A stretch of 14,315 bases of DNA from an uncultured Bacteroidales bacterium (GTDB taxonomy: Bacteria > Bacteroidota > Bacteroidia > Bacteroidales > Paludibacteraceae). The DNA is taken from contig CALCGX010000007.1 of the NCBI GenBank assembly GCA_937901225.1, positions 1 through 14,315 of the forward strand. Direction: 5' to 3'. Both the position numbers and the translations under genes were made by a program. Positions 1-5,733 of the stretch are shown here, piece after piece. How positions within the stretch are numbered: position 1 is the first letter of the stretch; each line of letters begins with the position of its first letter. The notes beneath the pieces were generated by a model that was given only the letters and a program-made list of their open reading frames with translations, did no database searches and was not told the origin of the DNA.

Positions 1-2
1 GC

Positions 3-377
3 GCTGCGGCTCCTACTGCATTGGGCTTCCGTGCTCCTCAAGCAGGTCGCTATACCCTATCGCTCAACGAGCAGGTCAGCACGATGGAAGGAGTCCTTGC
101 TGTGTACTTGACCGACCATGAGTTGGGTATCACGGATCACGACCTCATGTATGCGGCGTACGAGTTTGAATCAGTTTCGGCCAAGTACAATGATACGCGC
201 TTCACCATTCGCCTCGTGTTGGACGACAATACTGGTGGTGTCGCCACAGGAGTAGATGCGCTTGACAGCAAGGCAGAAGGTATATACAAGTTTATCTATC
301 AAGGTAATCTATATATTTACCAAGATGGCATTATCTACGATGTAACTGGAAGACAAATTACAAGTAAGATTTTTTAA
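3..377 (+). CDS. C-terminal fragment of a secreted protein with a T9SS-like sorting tail
   Basis: The reading frame is already open at the left edge (codons from base 3), so only about the last 124 residues are present. The TTG at 21 is an internal Leu codon, not a start. The fragment reads as a beta-rich region of the kind found in large Bacteroidales surface proteins (FRAPQAGRYTLSL, then VYLTDHELG). It ends in a short module with an IYKFIYQGNLYIYQDG stretch followed by YDVTGRQ. That tail resembles the C-terminal sorting domains that direct cargo through the type IX secretion system, and it matches the tail of the phosphoesterase ending at 12901 (YNGHMYILRED...YNALGQ). Only 3 bp separate its stop from the next start, so the two are very likely co-transcribed. 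The enzymatic or binding function lies upstream of the window and cannot be read. Confidence 0.8.
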   Translation, partial: AAAPTALGFRAPQAGRYTLSLNEQVSTMEGVLAVYLTDHELGITDHDLMYAAYEFESVSAKYNDTRFTIRLVLDDNTGGVATGVDALDSKAEGIYKFIYQGNLYIYQDGIIYDVTGRQITSKIF

Positions 378-380
378 GCT

Positions 381-863
381 ATGAAAGCAATAAAATACGT
401 ATTATTAGTCCTATTTTTCGCTTGCGCCTCTACGATGATGGCGGTTGATTATAAGTTACACCAAACCTCTTCTGCAAAGGTAAAGAGTACTGCTACTCCG
501 GAGTGCTACGGAGTAAGTGGTAATACGGCGATTTTTCATTTAGCGCATAGTGCGTCCTTCAAGGAAATAAGCAATGCGCCTAAGATGTGCTTTCAATCCA
601 CCTCTACGATGTCTCGCGTAGGTTCGTCTTTGCCACAAGCGGCTAAGACTGGCGTTACGACCACTACGGACCATTTTACACTTCGTGGTCCCGCTCGTAT
701 TGGCGGTGGTAATAGTGGTGGAGGTAGTGGTCCTAACGATAAGACAGACCCATGGAAAACTCCTATTGGTGATTCGCTCTTGCCGCTTTTGCTATTAGTT
801 GCGGTCTATGTGGTCTTTGACATGCGAAAGAGACGTAATCAACTAGATAAACAAACAGAATGA
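381..863 (+). CDS. Small exported protein with Gly-rich linker and C-terminal sorting-like membrane anchor
   Basis: A 160-residue protein of unknown function. Residues 1-21 form a clear signal peptide (MKAIKYVLLVLFFACASTMMA). The middle, about 22-105, is Ser/Thr/Lys-rich and not recognisable. Residues about 107-118 are a Gly/Ser-rich linker. The end is tripartite: a PIGD motif, a run of mostly Leu/Val (LLPLLLLVAVYVVF), and a positively charged tail (MRKRRN). This layout is typical of C-terminal sorting signals cut by a membrane protease, and resembles the PID-CTERM type described for Bacteroidota. The assignment to that family is inference from the pattern. It could equally be a plain single-pass anchor with an N-out topology. 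It follows the T9SS-tailed protein by 3 bp and is the last gene of the operon; its stop codon lies inside the terminator stem. Confidence 0.8.
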   Translation: MKAIKYVLLVLFFACASTMMAVDYKLHQTSSAKVKSTATPECYGVSGNTAIFHLAHSASFKEISNAPKMCFQSTSTMSRVGSSLPQAAKTGVTTTTDHFTLRGPARIGGGNSGGGSGPNDKTDPWKTPIGDSLLPLLLLVAVYVVFDMRKRRNQLDKQTE

Positions 864-887
864 CTTTAACGGGTCATTCTGTTTTTT
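854..887 (+). terminator. Rho-independent terminator ending the first operon
   Basis: A perfect 11-bp stem, AACAGAATGAC (854-864) with GTCATTCTGTT (873-883), encloses an 8-nt loop and runs into four more T residues (TTTT at 884-887). The TGA stop of the preceding gene (861-863) forms part of the 5' arm. Confidence 0.9.
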
Positions 888-1042
888 ATTACTCACATCC
901 CTTGTCACTCGGCGTGTTGATGCGAGCGAACGTTGTTGGGTGATGTTGTTAATGTTATTGTCTATTTACCTCAATGTTCCCTTTGCCATAGTATTTCTGC
1001 CTTTAATCTATCAACTGTCAATTAAAAAAATGCACTGCGCTC
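888..1042. other. Intergenic spacer without a recognisable gene
   Basis: No convincing reading frame, RNA gene or repeat is seen here. The A-run at 1024-1030 and the GCAC following it pair with GTGC and a T-run at 1051-1061, so a hairpin overlaps the lepA promoter (see findings). Confidence 0.5.
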
Positions 1043-1073
1043 TTGCGTATGTGCTTTTTTTGTTGTACCTTTG
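1043..1073 (+). promoter_or_regulatory. Bacteroidota-type housekeeping promoter for lepA
   Basis: TTG at 1043-1045, then a 20-bp spacer, then TACCTTTG at 1066-1073. This fits the primary-sigma consensus of Bacteroidota (TTTG, 19-21 bp, TAnnTTTG). Initiation would fall near 1080, giving a leader of about 27 nt before the lepA ATG. No Shine-Dalgarno sequence precedes that start, as is usual in this phylum. Confidence 0.75.
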
Positions 1074-1107
1074 CAGCCAATTATAAATTAGGGATAGTAA
1101 GTAATTT

Positions 1108-2883
1108 ATGAAGAATATACGAAATTTTTGCATTATTGCTCACATTGACCACGGTAAGTCTACGTTGGCGGACCGCTTGATTGAATATACGGCTACGGTG
1201 GATAAGCGCTTGATGGAGAATCAGGTGCTGGACGATATGGATTTGGAGAAAGAGCGTGGTATTACCATCAAGTCGCATGCCATTCAAATGCAGTATAAGG
1301 GATACACCCTTAACCTGATAGACACTCCGGGACACGTAGACTTTTCCTACGAGGTGAGCCGCTCTATCGCTGCATGCGAGGGTGCATTACTCATCGTGGA
1401 TGCATCGCAAGGTGTGCAGGCGCAGACCATCTCCAACCTCTATATGGCACTGGAGCATGACTTGGAAATTATCCCTGTGATGAATAAGTGCGATATGGAT
1501 TCGGCTATGCCTGAGAAGGTGGAAGATGAGATTATTGACCTGTTGGGCTGTAAGCGTGAAGAGATCCTTCGTTGTTCGGCAAAGACAGGTGATGGCGTGC
1601 CTGAGATATTGGATGCGATTATTGAACGTATTGCACCTCCTGTAGGCGATCCAGAGGCACCGCTGCAATGTTTGGTGTTTGACTCGGTGTTTAACCCTTT
1701 CCGTGGAATCATTGCTTACTTCAAGGTAGTGAACGGAACGATGAAGTCGGGCGACCGTGTGCGATTCTTTAATACAGGCAAGGAGTATGATGCAGATGAG
1801 ATAGGTGTGTTGAAGTTGGGTATGCAGCCTACGAAAGAGATTGCGGCTGGTAATGTGGGTTATATCATTTCGGGTATCAAGACATCAACAGAAGTAAAGG
1901 TTGGTGATACGATTACGCACGTAGCACGTCCATGCTTGGAGGCTATTTCTGGATTCGAGGAAGCCAAGCCAATGGTGTTTGCAGGTGTGTATCCTATTGA
2001 GGCAGAGGATTACGAAGATTTGCGTGCTTCGCTGGAGAAACTCCAATTGAACGATGCTGCTTTGACCTTCCAACCTGAGTCTTCGGTGGCATTGGGCTTT
2101 GGTTTTCGCTGCGGTTTCTTGGGTTTGCTCCATATGGAGATTGTGCAAGAGCGTCTAGATCGCGAGTTTGATATGGATGTGATTACTACGGTGCCTAACG
2201 TAAGTTATAATGTCTATACCAAGGACGGCGAGAAGGTGGAGGTGCACAACCCTGCGGGTATGCCCGATATCACAATGATTGACCGCATCGAAGAACCATA
2301 TATTCGCGCCAGTGTGATTACGACCAGCAATTTCATCGGTCCGATTATGACTCTATGTTTGGGTAAACGAGGTGAACTCGTCAAGCAAGAATACATTTCG
2401 GGTGACCGTATGGAGATATTGTACGATATGCCACTCGGCGAGATTGTCATCGACTTCTACGACAAACTCAAATCCATCTCCAAAGGTTATGCCTCGTTTG
2501 ACTGGCACCACAATGGCTTCCGCCCAAGTAACTTGGTGAAACTGGATATCTTGCTCAATGGCGAGCAAGTGGATGCATTGAGTACCTTGACCCATAGAGA
2601 CAATGCCGAGAGTTTTGGTCGTCGTATGTGCGAGAAACTCAAGGAGTTGTTGCCTCGTCAGCAGTTTGATATTGCTATTCAGGCAGCTATTGGAGCGAAG
2701 ATTATCGCCCGCGAGACCGTGAAGCAGGTGCGTAAGGACGTGTTGGCGAAGTGTTATGGTGGTGACGTGAGCCGTAAGCGTAAGCTGCTGGAGAAACAGA
2801 AGAAAGGTAAGAAGCGTATGAAGCAAATCGGCAACGTGGAAGTGCCACAAAAAGCCTTCCTGGCCGTACTAAAGTTGGATTAA
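1108..2883 (+). CDS. lepA: Elongation factor 4 (LepA), ribosome back-translocase GTPase
   Basis: 591 residues, close to the usual length of about 600. LepA is a ribosome-bound translational GTPase, proposed to back-translocate stalled ribosomes or assist 30S biogenesis. All GTPase motifs are visible: P-loop AHIDHGKST at 11-19, switch I RGIT at 50-53, DTPGH at 72-76 and NKCD at 126-129 (Cys where Ile is more common). Domain 2 and the EF-G-like domains III and V follow (FGFRCGFLGLLHMEI near 330-345). The LepA-specific C-terminal domain ends the protein, with the basic segment KKGKKRMKQIG and the EVPQKAFLAVLK signature. It starts at the first ATG after its promoter. A Na+/H+ antiporter gene lies 103 bp downstream on the same strand with no clear promoter or T-tailed terminator between, so read-through is plausible. 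Confidence 0.98.
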   Translation: MKNIRNFCIIAHIDHGKSTLADRLIEYTATVDKRLMENQVLDDMDLEKERGITIKSHAIQMQYKGYTLNLIDTPGHVDFSYEVSRSIAACEGALLIVDASQGVQAQTISNLYMALEHDLEIIPVMNKCDMDSAMPEKVEDEIIDLLGCKREEILRCSAKTGDGVPEILDAIIERIAPPVGDPEAPLQCLVFDSVFNPFRGIIAYFKVVNGTMKSGDRVRFFNTGKEYDADEIGVLKLGMQPTKEIAAGNVGYIISGIKTSTEVKVGDTITHVARPCLEAISGFEEAKPMVFAGVYPIEAEDYEDLRASLEKLQLNDAALTFQPESSVALGFGFRCGFLGLLHMEIVQERLDREFDMDVITTVPNVSYNVYTKDGEKVEVHNPAGMPDITMIDRIEEPYIRASVITTSNFIGPIMTLCLGKRGELVKQEYISGDRMEILYDMPLGEIVIDFYDKLKSISKGYASFDWHHNGFRPSNLVKLDILLNGEQVDALSTLTHRDNAESFGRRMCEKLKELLPRQQFDIAIQAAIGAKIIARETVKQVRKDVLAKCYGGDVSRKRKLLEKQKKGKKRMKQIGNVEVPQKAFLAVLKLD

Positions 2884-2937
2884 GCGACAAGGTGATTAGG
2901 CGAGAGGTGAGATATAGCGGCGAGCCACATACTCCAG

Positions 2938-2958
2938 CCTCTAACCTCTAACCTCTAA
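2938..2958. repeat. Three tandem copies of CCTCTAA (7 bp)
   Basis: Perfect copies at 2938-2944, 2945-2951 and 2952-2958, in the spacer between lepA and the antiporter gene, ending 28 bp before the antiporter ATG. An AGAGGT at 2903-2908 could pair with ACCTCT inside the repeat. Role unknown. Confidence 0.8.
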
Positions 2959-2986
2959 TGAATATTAACTATTAAATATATTAATT

Positions 2987-4306
2987 ATGGAGCAATTTGT
3001 ACATAGTGCATGGAGCATGATTCCTTTTGGATTGATGCTATTGACCATCGCAGTTGCCCCACTGATTGCAGAGCATTGGTGGGAGAGTAATCGACACAAA
3101 TTGACCGTAGCACTCTTCTTGGGTGTGCCTACAGCCATTTGTTTAATTGTAGGAGGAATGTTGCACGATTTGGAGCATCAAATCTTTGGCGACTACATTC
3201 CTTTTATCATTCTTCTTCTTGCGTTGTATGTGATCACGGGTGGTATTCATCTCTCAGGTGATATCAAAGCTAAGCCTTGGGTCAATACGACATTTCTGGC
3301 TTTGGGTTGGGTGTTGGCAAGTATTATGGGTACTACAGGTGCGGCTATGCTATTGATTCGTCCTGTACTTACTACCAATCAACAACGCGAACATAAGGTG
3401 CATACTGTGTTGTTTTTCATCGCGTTGTGTGCGAACTGTGGTGGTTTGCTTACGCCATTAGGTGATCCTCCTTTGTTTATGCTGTTCTTGCGTGGAGCGG
3501 AATTTACTTGGTTCGCTTCAATGTGGGCACCTTGGTTATTGACTGGTGGCTTGTTGCTCGCCATATATTTTGCGCTAGATACCTACTATTATAATAAGGA
3601 ACATTGGACGTCCATCTCAGCAGATCATCGTGAACATACGCCTTTGCGTATATATGGCAAATTGAATTTCCTTTATCTTGTCGGCGTTGTATTGACCGTT
3701 GCTTTTATTAATGCAGGGGTTATTCCGCAAATGGGCGAGGAATATGCACCAATGTGGATCAAGTACTTGCGTGAGATTATTCTCGTTTCGTTAACATTAT
3801 TGTCTTTCTATACGACAAAGAAGAAAGTACGTTTCGAACTTAATCACTTCTCTTGGTCGCCTATTGTAGAGGTTGCAGTGTTGTTTTTGGGTATTTTTAC
3901 CACGATGACCCCTGCACTGGCATATCTAAATGCTAATGCAGCTTCACTTGGTTTGGAAGCTACATGGCAATTTTATTATTCTACAGGTTTGCTGTCTTCG
4001 TTCTTAGATAATACGCCAACTGCAGTGGCTTTCCATAGTGTTGCGACAGGACTTACTCCTGATCAGATTGCCGCTTTTGGTGGTAATGTCGTAGCAGGAG
4101 TTCCAGAGATTCTGCTCATGGCAATCTGTATTGGTGCTGTCTTCTTCGGTGCAATGACTTATATTGGCAATGGACCTAACTTTATGGTGAAGGCTATCGC
4201 AGAGGATAGTGGTGTAAAGATGCCATCATTCTTTGGGTATATGTATAAGTTCTCATTGATAGTGCTGTTGCCGGTGTATATTCTAGTGCAGTTAATTTTC
4301 CTGTAA
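2987..4306 (+). CDS. Na+/H+ antiporter of the ion-transporter superfamily (CitMHS_2/NhaD-like)
   Basis: A 439-residue polytopic inner-membrane protein with about 11-12 hydrophobic segments spread over its whole length and no cleaved signal. Characteristic conserved stretches of the ArsB/NhaD/citrate permease fold are visible: a GTTGAAMLLIRP re-entrant-type segment at 115-126, NCGGLLTPLGDPP at 150-162, and the paired C-terminal half with DNTPT at 341-345 and IGNGPN at 393-398. The two NxGG/GDPP-like and DNTPT/GNGPN halves reflect the internal inverted repeat of this superfamily. Bacteroidota relatives are usually annotated as sodium:proton antiporters. The ion is inferred from family, and a carboxylate substrate cannot be excluded. 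It would use the Na+ or H+ gradient for pH and Na+ homeostasis. It follows lepA by 103 bp. Confidence 0.88.
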   Translation: MEQFVHSAWSMIPFGLMLLTIAVAPLIAEHWWESNRHKLTVALFLGVPTAICLIVGGMLHDLEHQIFGDYIPFIILLLALYVITGGIHLSGDIKAKPWVNTTFLALGWVLASIMGTTGAAMLLIRPVLTTNQQREHKVHTVLFFIALCANCGGLLTPLGDPPLFMLFLRGAEFTWFASMWAPWLLTGGLLLAIYFALDTYYYNKEHWTSISADHREHTPLRIYGKLNFLYLVGVVLTVAFINAGVIPQMGEEYAPMWIKYLREIILVSLTLLSFYTTKKKVRFELNHFSWSPIVEVAVLFLGIFTTMTPALAYLNANAASLGLEATWQFYYSTGLLSSFLDNTPTAVAFHSVATGLTPDQIAAFGGNVVAGVPEILLMAICIGAVFFGAMTYIGNGPNFMVKAIAEDSGVKMPSFFGYMYKFSLIVLLPVYILVQLIFL

Positions 4307-4308
4307 TG

Positions 4309-4341
4309 TCCTTAAAGACCTTAAAGTCCTTAAGGTCCTTA
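4309..4341. repeat. 9-bp tandem repeat, 3.7 copies of NCCTTAARG, with internal palindrome
   Basis: Units TCCTTAAAG (4309-4317), ACCTTAAAG (4318-4326), TCCTTAAGG (4327-4335) and a partial TCCTTA (4336-4341). It starts 2 bp after the antiporter stop codon. GACCTTAA (4317-4324) and TTAAGGTC (4330-4337) form a perfect 8-bp inverted repeat with a 5-nt loop, so the transcript could fold here. No T-run follows. Confidence 0.8.
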
Positions 4342-4350
4342 TCACTATAA

Positions 4351-4370
4351 TCTAAAATAATCTAAAATAA
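4351..4370. repeat. Direct repeat TCTAAAATAA x2 just before the YqeY start
   Basis: Two perfect adjacent 10-bp copies end 2 bp before the ATG at 4373. In Bacteroidota, A-rich sequence directly upstream of the start favours initiation without a Shine-Dalgarno sequence, so the duplication may simply provide an A-rich translation initiation region. Confidence 0.75.
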
Positions 4371-4372
4371 CA

Positions 4373-4825
4373 ATGAATCTTTTTGATCAAATCAGCGAGG
4401 ATATCAAGCAAGCAATGCTCGCTAAGGATAAAGTAGCGTTGGATGCGCTTCGTGGTATAAAGAAAGAATTCCTGGAGGCTAAAACCGCCAAAGGTAGTGA
4501 TGGTGAATTGCATGATGACCGTGCTTTGCAGATACTCCAGAAGATGGTGAAGCAACGCAAAGAGGCTGCGGAGATGTTTCGTGGTGCCAATCGTCCTGAA
4601 TTGGCAGACGATGAGATGGCACAATGTGCTATCATTGAGCGTTATTTGCCAGCTATGATGTCGGAGGATGAACTCAAGGCTGCTCTTCAAGCAATCATTA
4701 CTCAGGTTGGTGCTGCTGGCCCACAAGATATGGGTAAGGTGATGGGTGTAGCGACTAAACAGTTGGCAGGCAAAGCCGAAGGCAAGACTATCAACCTTGT
4801 TGTGCGCCAATTGCTGAACTCATGA
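4373..4825 (+). CDS. yqeY: GatB/YqeY domain-containing protein
   Basis: 150 residues, the normal length for stand-alone YqeY proteins. The family shares its helical domain with the C-terminal, tRNA-interacting part of GatB, a subunit of the tRNA-dependent amidotransferase. The cellular role of the free-standing form is not established. Typical features are the N-terminal helix LFDQISEDIKQAMLAKDK, the ALRGIKKEFLEAK segment, the conserved KQRKEAAEMFRGANRPELA stretch at about 60-78, the IERYLP motif near 89-94 and a C-terminal part ending NLVVRQLLNS. The protein is soluble with no signal peptide. It lies 66 bp after the antiporter stop and could be in the same transcript. It is convergent with rpsU, and the shared hairpin at 4844-4877 lies between them. 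Confidence 0.95.
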   Translation: MNLFDQISEDIKQAMLAKDKVALDALRGIKKEFLEAKTAKGSDGELHDDRALQILQKMVKQRKEAAEMFRGANRPELADDEMAQCAIIERYLPAMMSEDELKAALQAIITQVGAAGPQDMGKVMGVATKQLAGKAEGKTINLVVRQLLNS

Positions 4826-4843
4826 AATTTCGAACCGTTCACA

Positions 4844-4877
4844 AAAAAAGCACTCTCGATTTTGAGAGTGCTTTTTT
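4844..4877. terminator. Bidirectional terminator between yqeY (+) and rpsU (-)
   Basis: AAAAAAGCACTCTC (4844-4857) pairs perfectly with GAGAGTGCTTTTTT (4864-4877) around the loop GATTTT. The flanking A-run and T-run give a U-tail on either strand, so one element closes both converging genes. Confidence 0.92.
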
Positions 4878-4890
4878 ATTGTGAATTTAA

Positions 4891-5085
4891 TTATTCTCCA
4901 TCATGCGCATGCAATTGTTGAACATAAATTGCGTGCATCATTTTCTCACGCTTGATCTCAGATGGCTTTGAGAATTGTTGACGACGACGAAGCTCTTTTA
5001 CAACACCTGTCTTGTCGAATTTGCGTTTGAATTTCTTAATCGCGCGCTCGATGTTCTCACCTTCTTTTACTGGAACTATGATCAT
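4891..5085 (-). CDS. rpsU: 30S ribosomal protein bS21
   Basis: 64 residues from ATG 5085, starting MIIVPVKEGENIERAIKKFK, then the basic helix KRKFDKTGVVKELRRRQQF and the end HAIYVQQLHAHDGE. The length and sequence match Bacteroidota bS21. The frame can be extended three codons to a GTG at 5094, but that codon lies inside the Shine-Dalgarno sequence. The ATG at 5085 sits 6 nt after the SD block and gives the conserved N-terminus, so it is the start. In Bacteroidia, bS21 together with bS18 and bS6 hides the 3' tail of 16S rRNA, which explains why these ribosomes ignore SD sequences; Tyr54 is an aromatic residue in the region of bS21 I recall as contacting that tail. No own promoter is evident, so transcription probably reads through from the tRNA-Leu promoter. 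Confidence 0.97.
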   Translation of the reverse strand: MIIVPVKEGENIERAIKKFKRKFDKTGVVKELRRRQQFSKPSEIKREKMMHAIYVQQLHAHDGE

Positions 5086-5091
5086 TGCATA

Positions 5092-5101
5092 CACCTCCTT
5101 T
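5092..5101 (-). promoter_or_regulatory. Extended Shine-Dalgarno sequence of rpsU
   Basis: On the minus strand AAAGGAGGTG precedes the ATG (5085) by 6 nt. All ten bases are complementary to the standard 16S rRNA 3' tail (CACCTCCTTT). Other starts in this window lack such a sequence, so this one stands out and also decides the rpsU start codon. Confidence 0.9.
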
Positions 5102-5198
5102 TCGTTTTCTCTCCGGGCAGTTAGCCTGTTCTGAGTGATAGCGGTTGTTTAAGTCTTCCGCATGACCTTTTTATGGGTTAATAATTTATAAACTCGTT

Positions 5199-5235
5199 AA
5201 AAAAATCCCACCTAACGTTTGTTAGGCGGGATTTT
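5199..5235 (-). terminator. Terminator between tRNA-Leu and rpsU
   Basis: On the minus strand TCCCGCCTAAC (5231-5221) pairs with GTTAGGTGGGA (5216-5206), with one G-U pair and the loop AAAC. It is followed by seven T residues (5205-5199). It lies directly downstream of tRNA-Leu and 113 bp before rpsU, so it either ends the tRNA transcript or partly attenuates rpsU. Confidence 0.9.
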
Positions 5236-5236
5236 G

Positions 5237-5320
5237 TACCCAGAGCCGGGGTCGAACCGGCACAGGGGTGAACCTACTGGTGTTTGAGACCAGCGCGTCT
5301 ACCGATTCCGCCATCTGGGC
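5237..5320 (-). tRNA. tRNA-Leu, anticodon CAA
   Basis: 84 nt including the discriminator A. The acceptor stem is GCCCAGA with UCUGGGU (terminal G-U, as in some other bacterial tRNA-Leu). The anticodon arm is CUGGU / CUCAAAC / ACCAG, with CAA at plus-strand 5284-5286, reading UUG codons. A long class II variable arm (UAGGUUCACCCCUGU region) and the T arm GCCGG-UUCGACC-CCGGC are clear. CCA is not encoded, because CAAAA follows the discriminator. It is preceded by a structured leader and followed at once by a terminator. Confidence 0.97.
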
Positions 5321-5454
5321 TTCGTCGGAATTCGCTTGTCGCAATGACTGCCGCTCTGCGGCATTAGGCGACTGCGATTCCTCCTCTCAAATCGAAAAAA
5401 CTTTCGATTTGTTTGAGTTAAATTTCTCAAAACAAGGAGAGTTAATTCCGAAAT
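5321..5454 (-). ncRNA. Structured leader RNA upstream of tRNA-Leu
   Basis: A consensus promoter at 5461-5492 predicts initiation near 5454, leaving about 134 nt before the tRNA. Two hairpins are visible. The first is a perfect 10-bp stem CAAATCGAAA (5388-5397) with TTTCGATTTG (5402-5411). The second is a 13-bp bulged stem made of GTCGC-AAT-GCCGC (5338-5354) with GCGGC-ATT-GCGAC (5358-5372). No protein coding is convincing. It may be only a 5' leader removed by RNase P, or a separate small RNA; the sequence alone does not decide. Confidence 0.4.
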
Positions 5455-5460
5455 CGGCTG

Positions 5461-5492
5461 CAAAGGTACTGCTTTTTTTTGAACTGACCAAA
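5461..5492 (-). promoter_or_regulatory. Consensus promoter for tRNA-Leu (and probably rpsU)
   Basis: On the minus strand TTTG (5492-5489), 20 bp, then TACCTTTG (5468-5461) gives a complete Bacteroidota primary-sigma promoter. The 14 bases GTACCTTTGCAGCC (5469-5456) are identical to those of the lepA promoter (1065-1078). Confidence 0.85.
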
Positions 5493-5595
5493 TATTTTTG
5501 AAAAAAAACATCATTTTCTTTTATTTTAATGCAGATACCTGGTTTTAGAAGGTCGGAGAAAGCTATGGTGTTCTCCGGTTAACGACCCGATTATG

Positions 5596-5650
5596 TTACG
5601 TATATCTTACGTATATCCTACGTATATGTTACGTATATCCTACGTAATTG
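5596..5650. repeat. Five 11-bp tandem repeats, consensus YTACGTATATS
   Basis: Units TTACGTATATC (5596-5606), TTACGTATATC (5607-5617), CTACGTATATG (5618-5628), TTACGTATATC (5629-5639) and a degenerate CTACGTAATTG (5640-5650). Each contains the palindrome TACGTA. The 11-bp period is close to one helical turn, so all copies face the same side of the DNA. The array ends 83 bp upstream of a sigma-54-like promoter. Confidence 0.9.
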
Positions 5651-5733
5651 ATAAGGGATAGACAAGGAGATGACTTGATTGTAAAAAGAGAAAAAAGTGA
5701 TTTATTGGAAAAATGTTTGATGATTTAAGGCTT

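Noticed and set aside
5086..5094. GTG at 5094 or the ATG at 5090 as the rpsU start
   Set aside because: The GTG lies within the Shine-Dalgarno sequence and the ATG at 5090 is out of frame. The ATG at 5085 has proper spacing and the conserved bS21 N-terminus.
5268..5501. Plus-strand open frame of 77 codons across the tRNA-Leu and its leader
   Set aside because: It overlaps the tRNA antisense, has no initiation context, and its sequence follows RNA hairpins rather than protein-like composition.
5299..5514. Minus-strand open frame of 71 codons over the tRNA promoter and leader
   Set aside because: It begins upstream of the predicted transcription start and runs into the tRNA; no protein-like pattern.
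5596..5650. CRISPR-like array
   Set aside because: Units are 11 bp and directly abutting without spacers, and no cas gene is present.
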